From Trebonia sp964581815 (lineage in GTDB: Bacteria > Actinomycetota > Actinomycetes > Streptosporangiales > Streptosporangiaceae), in the NCBI GenBank assembly GCA_964581815.1, contig CAZORE010000012.1, forward strand, positions 1-64,000: DNA of 64,000 nucleotides, in the 5' to 3' direction. The position numbers and the translations under genes are program-made. Shown one piece after another: positions 34,605 to 42,153 of the stretch (its first letter is position 1; every line of letters begins with the position of its first letter). A model generated the notes under the pieces. That model did not search any database, was not told the origin of the DNA, and saw only the letters and a list, made by a program, of their open reading frames with translations.

Positions 34605-35389
34605 GCCCGCCGCTGCTCCCGGACGAGCCGGCCTCCCCCACCTCGGCGCCCGCTCTTGAACTCCGGCAGGTCCGCAAGTCCTTCGGCGATCACGACGTGC
34701 TGCGCGGTATCGACCTCACGGTTGCCCCGCACGAGGTCATCTGCCTGATCGGCGCTTCCGGCTCTGGGAAGTCCACGCTGCTGCGCTGCGTGAACCTGCT
34801 TGAGCCGGTGACCTCCGGGTCGGTATGGATGTCCGGCACGGAGATCACCGCTCCCGTGGTGAACCCTGACCTGGTCCGGCGGCGAATCGGCATCGTGTTC
34901 CAGTCGTACAACCTGTTCCCGCACATGACGGTGCTGCGCAATATCACGCTCGGACCGGTCAAGGCGCTGAAGATGCCGCGGGCCGAGGCAGAGCAGCTGG
35001 CCAGAGACCTGCTGGGCCGGTTCGGCCTCGCCGACCGGGCGGCCGACTACCCGGACCGGCTGTCCGGCGGGCAGCAGCAGCGCGTGGCGATCATCCGGGC
35101 GCTGGCGATGAGTCCCCGGCTCATGCTGCTCGATGAGGTGACGAGCGCCCTGGACCCTGAACTGGTTGCCGAGGTGCTCGACGTCATCAGGGAGCTAGCC
35201 GAGGGCGGGATGACCATGCTCCTCGCCACGCACGAGATGGGCTTCGCCCGGGACGTCGCCTCCCGGGTGGCCTTCCTGGCCGACGGCGAGATCGTCGAGA
35301 TGGCCGCCCCCGCCGACCTCTTCGGCCGCCCGCGCGATGAGCGCACCCAGCGCTTCCTCCGCCGGGTCACCGACGCCGGGCGCCTGTAG
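34601..35389 (+). CDS. Polar amino acid-type ABC ATP-binding protein
   Basis: A 262-residue ATPase of the GlnQ/HisP class. It has Walker A GASGSGKST, Q-loop in FQSYNLFPHMTV, signature LSGGQQQR, Walker B LMLLDEVTSALD and H-loop ATHEMGF. The GTG start overlaps the permease stop. Directly after its stop, in the same frame, begins a remnant of a quinone oxidoreductase gene. Confidence 0.94.
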   Translation: MSPPLLPDEPASPTSAPALELRQVRKSFGDHDVLRGIDLTVAPHEVICLIGASGSGKSTLLRCVNLLEPVTSGSVWMSGTEITAPVVNPDLVRRRIGIVFQSYNLFPHMTVLRNITLGPVKALKMPRAEAEQLARDLLGRFGLADRAADYPDRLSGGQQQRVAIIRALAMSPRLMLLDEVTSALDPELVAEVLDVIRELAEGGMTMLLATHEMGFARDVASRVAFLADGEIVEMAAPADLFGRPRDERTQRFLRRVTDAGRL

Positions 35390-35392
35390 TCA

Positions 35393-35551
35393 GGCCTGTT
35401 CGCCGCCGCTGGCCGCGGGGAGCTGCAGCCGGTGGTACACGAGCAACTGCGGCTGGAACAGGCCGTGCTTGCCCACCAGAAGATGGAAGCTGGCGAGGTG
35501 CTCGGCAGGATCGTGCTCCTGCGTGGCGCTAATCCAGATCCTCTACCGTAG
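35393..35551 (+). pseudogene. C-terminal remnant of a quinone oxidoreductase (MDR family)
   Basis: After the ATPase TAG the same frame continues for 52 codons to a TAG. It reads RGELQPVVHEQLRLEQAVLA then EAGEVLGRIVL, which closely fits the last helix-strand of zeta-crystallin-like NADPH:quinone oxidoreductases (pattern GxLxPVVxxxxPLExAxxAHxxxExGxxxGKIVL). No start, cofactor domain or catalytic domain is present, so only the 3' end of an ancestral gene survives. Confidence 0.65.
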
Positions 35552-35654
35552 AACACGTGGCACTCCCTCAGGATGCCAGTGGCCCGGTCTTACGCCGGCG
35601 GTGGTGGAGATGACAGTGGAGGGACTGCATAGCTGGCTGGAGGGAACGTGTCGA

Positions 35655-36419
35655 ATGCCGGACGGTTACGTCACGATCGAGGTCAACGGCCATCAAGCCG
35701 ACCAGGCGGCCATGTCCCTTCTGGAATATGAGGGGTGGGGCCATTTCACCGCGATGCAGGTCCGCAGGGGCGGGACCCGCGGTCTCGACTTGCACCTGTC
35801 GCGGCTGGAGGCGGCACACCAGGACGTGTACGGGCGGGCGCTCGGCGGGCAGGCGGTCCGCGCCCGCATCCGGCATGCCCTCGGTGGCCGGCCAGACGCC
35901 AGCGTCCGCGTCTACGGCTACTGGGCCGGGCTGATCGTCACGGTTCGCGAGCCACAGGACATGCCGCGCCGCCCGCACTCGATGACCGCCGTGCACTTCC
36001 AGCGGCCGCTCGCCCGGCTCAAGCACGTCGGCAGCTGGGGCCAGGGCCAGTTCCACGAGGCCGCCCTGGCGGCAGGCTTTGATGAGGGCCTGCTGGTGGA
36101 CGAGACGGGCAGGATCTCCGAGGGCGTCATCACCAACGTGGGACTCTGGCGGGACGGCGTGGTGATCTGGCCCGACGCGCCGAAACTGGAGGGCATCACG
36201 ATGCTCCTGCTGCAGCGCCAGCTCACCGCGGCCGGCATCGAGCAGGCTGAGGAGCCTGTCCGCGTGCGGGACCTCGCCGGCTACCACGGGATGATCTTGT
36301 GCAACTCGCGCGGCTGGGCGCCGGTTAGCCGGGTCGACGACCTCGCGATCACCCAGGACGAGGCATTCACTGACGTGATCACGGCCGCAATTGACAACTG
36401 CCCATGGGATGAGATCTAG
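35655..36419 (+). CDS. Class IV PLP aminotransferase
   Basis: About 254 residues of the branched-chain/D-amino-acid aminotransferase and ADC-lyase fold. It has VEINGH-like start, GHFTAMQVR, the putative PLP Lys in RLKHVG, Glu in DETGRISEGVITNV and LEGITMLLL. The ATG at 35655 (10-11 bp after GGAGGG) matches where homologues begin; an ATG at 35610 would add 15 residues. It sits between sulfur-linked units and may handle an amino acid imported by the ABC system; the specificity is not readable. Confidence 0.85.
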   Translation: MPDGYVTIEVNGHQADQAAMSLLEYEGWGHFTAMQVRRGGTRGLDLHLSRLEAAHQDVYGRALGGQAVRARIRHALGGRPDASVRVYGYWAGLIVTVREPQDMPRRPHSMTAVHFQRPLARLKHVGSWGQGQFHEAALAAGFDEGLLVDETGRISEGVITNVGLWRDGVVIWPDAPKLEGITMLLLQRQLTAAGIEQAEEPVRVRDLAGYHGMILCNSRGWAPVSRVDDLAITQDEAFTDVITAAIDNCPWDEI

Positions 36420-36443
36420 CCTCCCGATCAACGATCGGGGGGC
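36419..36443 (+). terminator. Hairpin overlapping the aminotransferase stop
   Basis: 11-bp arms with one G-T pair (GCCTCCCGATC / GATCGGGGGGC) around AAC begin at the last base of the stop codon. Confidence 0.5.
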
Positions 36444-36461
36444 GGCTGTCGCCGGCGTACG

Positions 36462-36581
36462 TCAGCCCGTGACGACGGGCTCGGGCCAGGGCGGGTCGGG
36501 GATCGACCGGCGCAGCGCGGGTGCCACATCGGACTGGAACAGCTCCAGGCTGTCCACCCACTGGGTGCGGGTGAGCGCCCT
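36462..36581 (-). pseudogene. C-terminal remnant of an LLM monooxygenase
   Basis: On the minus strand, right after the OsmC stop, an open stretch of ~39 codons ends at TGA (36462-36464). It contains TRTQWVDSLELFQSDVAPALR, then an Arg/Pro/Trp-rich tail. The pattern W...LELF...V.PALR is the typical last helix of luciferase-like monooxygenases. No start or barrel precedes it, so it is a decayed gene end. Confidence 0.55.
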
Positions 36582-37080
36582 AGTGTGAGGCGACGATGTC
36601 GCGGCTTACCGGCACCGGGTTCCTGAACAGGTCAAGGACGGGGCAGTGCTCGTCTACCGCCGCGGCCAGCTCGGCATAGCGCTCCTTGGTCTCCGGCCCG
36701 GTCACCGCCACCTCGACCCGGACCGCGGTGAAGCCGGGCCGGACGCTGTCGTCGGTGCCGAAGAAGCCGCGCAGGTCCAGGTCGCCCGATACCCGCACGG
36801 TCAGCGAGTCCACCTCGATGCCGAGCTGCGCGGCCCAGAAACGGTACGTGATGGCCTGACAGGACCCGAGCGACGCCAGCGCGTACTGGACCGGGTTCGC
36901 CGCGACGTCGGAGCCGCCGAGTGCGGCCGGCTCATCTACCTTAAAGGTGTGCGCCCCGGTCTTGATGTCCACCTCGGTGACCCCGACCAGCGTCCCCTCC
37001 GCGGTGAACGCGGCTTGCGCCCTGGCGGCGTCCTCCGTGATTGCCCTGCGGGTGTCGGCGATGAGCGTGTCAAGCGGCAT
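36580..37080 (-). CDS. OsmC/Ohr-family protein
   Basis: A 166-residue OsmC-fold protein. It has the typical peroxidatic region NPVQYALASLGSCQAITYRFWA and second region VDEHCPVLDLFRNP, so both redox cysteines are present. The family reduces organic or lipid hydroperoxides, and some members occur in sulfur clusters. The ATG at 37080 follows GGGAGG by 4 bp. It is divergent from an SsuD-like monooxygenase with a shared CTAT/ATAG dyad between, so coregulation is likely. Confidence 0.88.
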   Translation of the reverse strand: MPLDTLIADTRRAITEDAARAQAAFTAEGTLVGVTEVDIKTGAHTFKVDEPAALGGSDVAANPVQYALASLGSCQAITYRFWAAQLGIEVDSLTVRVSGDLDLRGFFGTDDSVRPGFTAVRVEVAVTGPETKERYAELAAAVDEHCPVLDLFRNPVPVSRDIVASH

Positions 37081-37124
37081 GATGCCTCCCGGTGCGGCGA
37101 AGCTGTCGGTTGGCATTATTCTCA

Positions 37125-37144
37125 ACTATGTCGATCTAAATAGT
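37125..37144. promoter_or_regulatory. ACTAT-N10-ATAGT dyad in divergent promoter
   Basis: Inverted arms ACTAT / ATAGT separated by 10 bp lie between the OsmC and SsuD-like genes. Similar CTAT/ATAG motifs occur at 32629, 39408 and 54671. Confidence 0.45.
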
Positions 37145-37192
37145 CAAGAATTGATCGCCTAGCCTGGCGCTACCAACCCCGCAGGAAGAGCC

Positions 37193-38257
37193 ATGAGTTC
37201 CGAGTTCCTCTGGTACATCCCCAACCAGGCGTTGCCCGGTCATCGCGGAGAGCCGGTCACCACCGGCCACAACAGCCTCGACACCCTGACATCCCAGGCC
37301 CGGGCGCTGGAAGAACACGGCTGGAAGGGCGCGCTCATCGGCGCCGGCTGGGGACGCCCGGACACCTTCACCGTCGCGACCGCCCTAGCCGTGCGGACCA
37401 CCACGTTCGAGCCGCTTATCGCGGCCCGTCCTGGCTACTGGCACCCGGCGAACTTCGCCGCGGCCGCCGCGACGCTTGACCACCTGACCGGCGGCCGCGT
37501 CCGGGTCAACGTCGTCTCCGGTAAGGACGAGCTCGCCGCGTACGGCGACACATGGGGCGACCAAGCCGACCGGTACGCGCGGACGACGGAATTCATGCAG
37601 CTCGTACGCAAGCTCTGGACCGAGGAGAACGTCTGCTACGACGGCCGGTTCTACCATGTCGCCGACTCGACGATCGCGTCGCCCGTCGCGCCGCGCGCCG
37701 GGCGGCCCCATCCCAAGCTCTACTTCGGCGGCGCGTCGGCCGCCGCCGAGCGGGTCGCCGCGGCCGAGGCCGACGTCCAGCTGTTCTGGGGCGAGACGCT
37801 GGACGGCGTGGGGACGCGGATCGAGCGGCTGAATTCGCTCAGCAGCGAGCTCGGCCGCCGGCACGCGCCCCTGGAATTCGGCCTTCGGGTGACGACCGTG
37901 GTCCGTGACACCACGGAGCAGGCCTGGGCCGACGCGGAGGCAAAGGTCGCCGGCATGGCCAAGGCCGCCGCCTCGCACCCGGTGGACCATCAATGGCAAG
38001 CGGCCGTCGGCCAGCAGCGCCTGGCCGCCCTGGCCGCGCGCGGCGAGGTCCTCGACGACAACCTCTACACCACTCCCGGCAAGTTCGGCGGCGCGGGCGC
38101 CGCGACGACCTGGCTCGTCGGCTCGGCCGAAGACGTGGCGAAGTCCCTCAAGAAGTACGCCAGCCTGGGGATCACGCACTTCATACTTTCCGACACGCCG
38201 TACCTGCCCGAGATCAAGCGGCAGGGAGACCAGCTACTCCCGCTCCTGCGCGGCTGA
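37193..38257 (+). CDS. LLM-class monooxygenase, alkanesulfonate type (SsuD-like)
   Basis: A 354-residue protein close to SsuD in length and motifs: FLWYIPNQA start, ARPGYWHPANFAAAAATLDHLTGGRVRVNVVSGKDELAAYGD, LYFGGASAAAERVAAAEADVQLFWGE, and a C-terminal PYLPEIKRQGDQLLPLL. It would cleave sulfonates to aldehyde and sulfite with FMNH2 and O2. AGGAAGAG precedes the ATG. It shares a promoter region with the OsmC gene. Confidence 0.9.
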   Translation: MSSEFLWYIPNQALPGHRGEPVTTGHNSLDTLTSQARALEEHGWKGALIGAGWGRPDTFTVATALAVRTTTFEPLIAARPGYWHPANFAAAAATLDHLTGGRVRVNVVSGKDELAAYGDTWGDQADRYARTTEFMQLVRKLWTEENVCYDGRFYHVADSTIASPVAPRAGRPHPKLYFGGASAAAERVAAAEADVQLFWGETLDGVGTRIERLNSLSSELGRRHAPLEFGLRVTTVVRDTTEQAWADAEAKVAGMAKAAASHPVDHQWQAAVGQQRLAALAARGEVLDDNLYTTPGKFGGAGAATTWLVGSAEDVAKSLKKYASLGITHFILSDTPYLPEIKRQGDQLLPLLRG

Positions 38258-38301
38258 ACGCGCGGCCCGCGCAGGGTGCCAACGTGGGTTGACCGCTGTA
38301 C

Positions 38302-39381
38302 TCACGCCCCGGCCTCGGCCGACGCCGGGGCCCACCCCAGCTGCGGCGCGAGGTTGTAGCGCACGTCGTGCAGTATCTGCTCGTACTCGTGCTTCTCGAA
38401 CTCATACGGCACCTCGACGCGCAGTTCGGTGACGCGGGCTACCACCGGGTCGGTGGCGAGGCGTTCGAGGATCTCGTCGGTCGTCCCGATCAGGTCGACC
38501 GGGAAGAGGATGCCGTCCCTGCCTCCAACGCCGGGGAAATTCTGCGGCTTGAGGGTTCGCTCGTACCGGCTGGCACCGTACTCCCGGTACCGTTCGCGCT
38601 GCCTGGCGTCCGCGCTGTCGGTCGGGACGATGACCCGGCCGATGCCGACGCGCCCGGCGCGGCCCGCGGGCAGCGCCGACTGGTAGGCGTCGAGCACCGC
38701 GAGTTGCGCCGCGTAGAAGTCGGTCGCACCGTCGCCGAAGATCACGTTGCCGGACAGCAAGTTCAGGCCCTGCTCCCCGGCCCACTTCGCCGAGCTCGCG
38801 CTGCCGGCCCCGTACCAGATCCGGTCCACCAGGCCCTCGGCATATGGCTGCAGGCGCGGGCGTTGCACATTGCCGGGCGAGCGGATGACGGTGTCCTCGG
38901 CGCCGATGAAGTTCCCGCGCAGGTTGTCCACCAGGCGGGCGATGCGCCCGTGCTTGAGGTCGAAGCTGCGCCAGTCGCCGTCGTAGACGAGGTCTCCGAT
39001 GATCTCGGCGTGCGGCATCGAGGAGCTGAACCCGACCTGCAGCCGCCCGCGGGAAAGCACGTCGGCGAGCGAGAGGTCCTCGGCGAGGCGGAATGGCGAT
39101 TCGTAGCCGATCGGAATCACCGCGGTGCCCAGCTCGATGTGCTGGGTGCGCTGTCCCGCCGCCGCCAGGAACACCGCCGCGGAGCCGACGCCGTGCTCGA
39201 GATGGCGCTGCCGGATCCAGCCACCGTCCCAGCCGGCCTTGTCGGCGTCCTCGAACAACTGCAGCGTCGCCTCGAGCCCGGTATAGGGGTCATCGTCGGC
39301 GAAGTTGCCGGGGGTCAGGAACGCCAGCGAACGGATATGGCCGACTCCTGTCGCGTCCCGATTCGACCAGCTGCCCGTCAT
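38302..39381 (-). CDS. LLM-class flavin-dependent monooxygenase
   Basis: About 359 residues of the luciferase-like family in the alkane/limonene-type group. It has the SLAFLTPGNF start, LGTAVIPIGYESPFRLAEDLSLADVLSRGRLQVGFSS and IWYGAGSASSAKWAGEQGLNLLSGNV. The ATG at 39381 is used because upstream in-frame codons (ATG 39426) contain a regulatory-like CTAT/ATAG motif. It is divergent from the nitroreductase-family gene, which could act with it. Substrate unknown. Confidence 0.87.
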   Translation of the reverse strand: MTGSWSNRDATGVGHIRSLAFLTPGNFADDDPYTGLEATLQLFEDADKAGWDGGWIRQRHLEHGVGSAAVFLAAAGQRTQHIELGTAVIPIGYESPFRLAEDLSLADVLSRGRLQVGFSSSMPHAEIIGDLVYDGDWRSFDLKHGRIARLVDNLRGNFIGAEDTVIRSPGNVQRPRLQPYAEGLVDRIWYGAGSASSAKWAGEQGLNLLSGNVIFGDGATDFYAAQLAVLDAYQSALPAGRAGRVGIGRVIVPTDSADARQRERYREYGASRYERTLKPQNFPGVGGRDGILFPVDLIGTTDEILERLATDPVVARVTELRVEVPYEFEKHEYEQILHDVRYNLAPQLGWAPASAEAGA

Positions 39382-39407
39382 GGCAAGTGCGCCAATCTCG
39401 TGTATCT

Positions 39408-39424
39408 CAATAGGTAAAATAGAC
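39408..39424. promoter_or_regulatory. Repeated ATAG motif in divergent promoter
   Basis: CAATAGGTAAAATAGAC has two ATAG repeats. On the minus strand it reads GTCTATTTTACCTATTG, similar to CTAGTTTACCGATAG at 54671 (12 of 15 positions). Confidence 0.4.
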
Positions 39425-39471
39425 ATTACCCCCGTGACAACATAGTGGGCATATCTTAGGAAGAGGTCTCC

Positions 39472-40095
39472 GTGACCGAGCTGCTGCCGCTGACGCCGGA
39501 CGAACTGCTGAGCACGACCCGTGCGGTGCGCCGGCGGCTCGACCTGTCCCGGCCGGTGCCGCTGGGGGTGATCCGGGAGGCCCTGGAGGTCGCGCTGCAG
39601 GCCCCGTCGGGCGGCAACCGGCAGCGCTGGCACTGGATCGTGGTGACCGACCCGCAGCTGAAGGCGGAGGTGGCCGGCTACTACCGGCGCTCGCATCTGA
39701 CCTACCGGCAGGCCCGGGCCGAGCCGACGGACGCGGCCGCCGCGCGGGTCTCGGCGAGTTCGGACTACCTGCGCGAGGTGCTGGCCCAGGTGCCGGTCCT
39801 GGTGATCGGCGCGATCAGCGCCACCGAGGCCGAGCTCGCCGGCAACCAGGCGGGGCTGTGGGGCTCGGTCTTGCCGGCGGCGTGGAGCCTGGCGCTAGCG
39901 CTGCGGGCCCGCGGGCTGGGCACGACCTGGACGACGCTGCACCTGCGCTATGAGCGCGAGGTGGCCGAGCTGCTCGGCCTGCCGGCCGACGTGCGGCAGG
40001 GGGTGCTGCTACCAGTCGCCTACACCATCGGCACCGACTTCCGCCGCGGCCCCCGGGTCGACCTGGACTCGGTGCTGCACGTCAACGGCTGGTGA
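39472..40095 (+). CDS. Nitroreductase-family flavoprotein
   Basis: A 207-residue protein of the FMN-binding nitroreductase family. It has TRAVRRRLDLSRPVP, LQAPSGGNRQRWHWIVVTD, then SLALALRARGLGTTWTTLHL and VLLPVAYTIG. Members reduce nitro compounds, quinones or flavins with NAD(P)H. No SsuE-like reductase exists in the island, so this is the only local candidate for supplying reduced flavin to the LLM enzymes; that role is inference. GTG start with AGGAAGAGG upstream. Confidence 0.88.
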   Translation: MTELLPLTPDELLSTTRAVRRRLDLSRPVPLGVIREALEVALQAPSGGNRQRWHWIVVTDPQLKAEVAGYYRRSHLTYRQARAEPTDAAAARVSASSDYLREVLAQVPVLVIGAISATEAELAGNQAGLWGSVLPAAWSLALALRARGLGTTWTTLHLRYEREVAELLGLPADVRQGVLLPVAYTIGTDFRRGPRVDLDSVLHVNGW

Positions 40096-40139
40096 CGGCG
40101 GACCCAGCACTCGTACCGTGGCACTACACGGGCCTGCGC

Positions 40140-40922
40140 TCACCAGCTGCTGAGTTCGGTGCGGACGATCGAGGTGAGCGGTCGCCGGCCGCGCACTACC
40201 TCGAGGAAACTGACGACCTCGGCGGCCACCGAGCGGTGCTGCAGGTCGTTCAGCACGTCGTGATGGGCGTCGCGCACCACGGACAGCCGTGCGGAGGGTA
40301 GCGTCTTGGCCGCCCGGTCGATCGCCTGCCGGTCGGCCAGCGGGTCGCTGTCGCCGACGAGCAGTAGCTGCGGGATGTCGGCGGTGCTGCCGTAGGCAGC
40401 GTCCAGCAGTTCATCGTCCACCGCGGCCGACAGTGCGCCGCGGTTGAAGGCGACGTCGTCAGACAGCACACCTCGGTGTACCGGGCAGTGGCTGCGTACG
40501 TCCAGCTCGGCGTCCCAGTCATCACCGACCTCGTGGCCGCCAGAGCCGGGCGGCGAAGCCAGCACGAGCGCGTCCGGCCACCACGCGGGAAGATCTGTGC
40601 CGCCGCTCACTGGGCCACGCGCGACCAATGCCGCGAGGGTCGTCGCACCGGTGTCGGCACCCACGAGGACCAGCGGCTTGATCGGCTCGACCTTGAGCGA
40701 CGCCAGCGCCGCCGAGAGCGCGGCATCCAGGCTGGCGAGCGCGTCGCCGGCGGAAGTGGTGACAATCGGCGAGGCCAGCACGCGGACGGTGTAGGAGTCG
40801 GCAGCGATCCGGGCGCCGAAGCGGCGGTAGGTGGCGCTGGTTTCGCCGCGGCCGGGGACGACGAGAACCGTCCCGCGCACGCGCAGCCCCTCGGGGGCGG
40901 CGAAGTCCAGGTAATCGCTCAC
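40140..40922 (-). CDS. Alpha/beta hydrolase with Asp in nucleophile elbow
   Basis: A 260-residue alpha/beta-hydrolase. The elbow reads VGADTG (residues 87-92) instead of GxSxG, placing Asp90 where Ser normally is. Asp nucleophiles occur in dehalogenases and epoxide hydrolases. A GDSDPL segment and DAHHDVLND supply the acid and His. The GTG overlaps the upstream LLM stop (GTGA), so it is translationally coupled to a monooxygenase whose product it might hydrolyse. Convergent with the nitroreductase gene. Confidence 0.8.
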   Translation of the reverse strand: MSDYLDFAAPEGLRVRGTVLVVPGRGETSATYRRFGARIAADSYTVRVLASPIVTTSAGDALASLDAALSAALASLKVEPIKPLVLVGADTGATTLAALVARGPVSGGTDLPAWWPDALVLASPPGSGGHEVGDDWDAELDVRSHCPVHRGVLSDDVAFNRGALSAAVDDELLDAAYGSTADIPQLLLVGDSDPLADRQAIDRAAKTLPSARLSVVRDAHHDVLNDLQHRSVAAEVVSFLEVVRGRRPLTSIVRTELSSW

Positions 40923-41962
40923 GGTCGCACTCCTGTCAGTGAGGGTTCGGTCTGCCCGACGGGCTTCCACCCCAGCGCCGGCGCGATCTCGGTGGCGATG
41001 AGCTCCAGGGCTCGGATGGCGTTGTCGTGGTCGACGATCGCGGGATTGAACTGCGTAATGAGGTCGGTGGCCACCGGTAGCACCTTCTCGTTCCGCAACG
41101 CCGCGATGATCTCGTCGGGGTGCCCGTAGAAGGAGTGGAAGCGGCGCAGCGCCTCGTCGGTGTCGAGGTTGGCCGGGAAGCCCAGCTCCGAACCTACCCG
41201 CCGCGCGGCGCCGAGGACGTCGGCGCCGATGATGTCCAGCGCGGTCTTGCGGTCCTTGGCGGGGAAGACAAAGCGCGACAGCCCGACGCGCGGACGCCGC
41301 GGCTGCGACCACGCCGCGAGGTACGCGTCGGCCCAGGGTCGCTGTACCTCGTCGGTCGGCTCGTTGTAGCCGTAGGCCGCACGGTTCAGCAGCAGGTTCG
41401 AGCCGGACGCCGCGGCGTACTGGGCGCCGCCGGCGCTGAAGACGCCCTGCCAGATGCGGTCGGAGAAGTCGCCGGGCGGCGGCTGGATGCGGAATCCGGC
41501 CGTGCCGACCTCCGCGCCGGCCAGTGCCTTGGTCAGCACGGCGAGTCCCTCGGTGGTCAGCTCCCGCTTGCGTTCGACGTCGCGGCCGAAGGCCGCGTAC
41601 TCGATCTTGCTGGCACCGCTGCCAACGCCAATCTCCACCCGTCCGCCGCTGATCGTGTCGACGACCGAGACGTCCTCGGCCAGCCTCAGCGGGTCCTCGA
41701 GCGGGAGGATCGTGATCGCCGTGGCCAGCCGGATGCGGGTCGTGCGGGCAGCGACGTTCGCCAGGAACGTCCAGGGTGACGGCAGCCCGCTGTGCCCGCC
41801 AAGCGGGGCGTGGTGCTGGGCGACCCAGCCGACGTCGAAGCCCAGTTCGTCGGCGGCGACGAACAGCTCCGCGGCGTTGCGGTACACGGCGGCCGGGTCG
41901 TCGCGCCCCTGGACGTGGGTGAGGAACCCGAGCCGGAACCGGGGTGTGTCGATGTCGGTCAT
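40919..41962 (-). CDS. LLM-class flavin-dependent monooxygenase
   Basis: A 347-residue luciferase-like protein. It has RFRLGFLTHVQGRD start, VAQHHAPLGGHSGLPSPWTFLA, TAITILPLEDPLRLAEDVSVVDTISGGRVEIGVGSG and IWQGVFSAGGAQYAA. The ATG at 41962 follows GAGAGG. Longer readings through the gap at 41981 are artefacts, since the 55 bp around the start are duplicated on both sides. In the merged sequence it follows the FAD monooxygenase stop by 36 bp. Confidence 0.88.
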   Translation of the reverse strand: MTDIDTPRFRLGFLTHVQGRDDPAAVYRNAAELFVAADELGFDVGWVAQHHAPLGGHSGLPSPWTFLANVAARTTRIRLATAITILPLEDPLRLAEDVSVVDTISGGRVEIGVGSGASKIEYAAFGRDVERKRELTTEGLAVLTKALAGAEVGTAGFRIQPPPGDFSDRIWQGVFSAGGAQYAAASGSNLLLNRAAYGYNEPTDEVQRPWADAYLAAWSQPRRPRVGLSRFVFPAKDRKTALDIIGADVLGAARRVGSELGFPANLDTDEALRRFHSFYGHPDEIIAALRNEKVLPVATDLITQFNPAIVDHDNAIRALELIATEIAPALGWKPVGQTEPSLTGVRP

Positions 41963-41980
41963 GCGCTGCCTCTCGCGTCG
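41926..41980. repeat. 55-bp direct repeat, left of gap
   Basis: Identical to 42081-42135 on the other side of the N run. The copy contains the start of the LLM gene and its ribosome site. Best explained as two overlapping contig ends left unmerged. Confidence 0.9.
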
Positions 41981-42080
41981 NNNNNNNNNNNNNNNNNNNN
42001 NNNNNNNNNNNNNNNNNNNNNNNNNNNNNNNNNNNNNNNNNNNNNNNNNNNNNNNNNNNNNNNNNNNNNNNNNNNNNNNN
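41981..42080. other. Assembly gap (100 Ns), probably false
   Basis: A 100-N placeholder flanked by identical 55-bp sequences. Merging them removes the gap and gives a normal operon spacing of 36 bp, so no sequence need be missing. Confidence 0.9.
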
Positions 42081-42135
42081 ACCCGAGCCGGAACCGGGGT
42101 GTGTCGATGTCGGTCATGCGCTGCCTCTCGCGTCG
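42081..42135. repeat. 55-bp direct repeat, right of gap
   Basis: Second copy of 41926-41980; see the left copy. It contains a duplicate of the LLM start codon (42115-42117, minus strand) that leads only into the Ns. Confidence 0.9.
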
Positions 42136-42153
42136 TGAGCCTGATCTGGCGGC

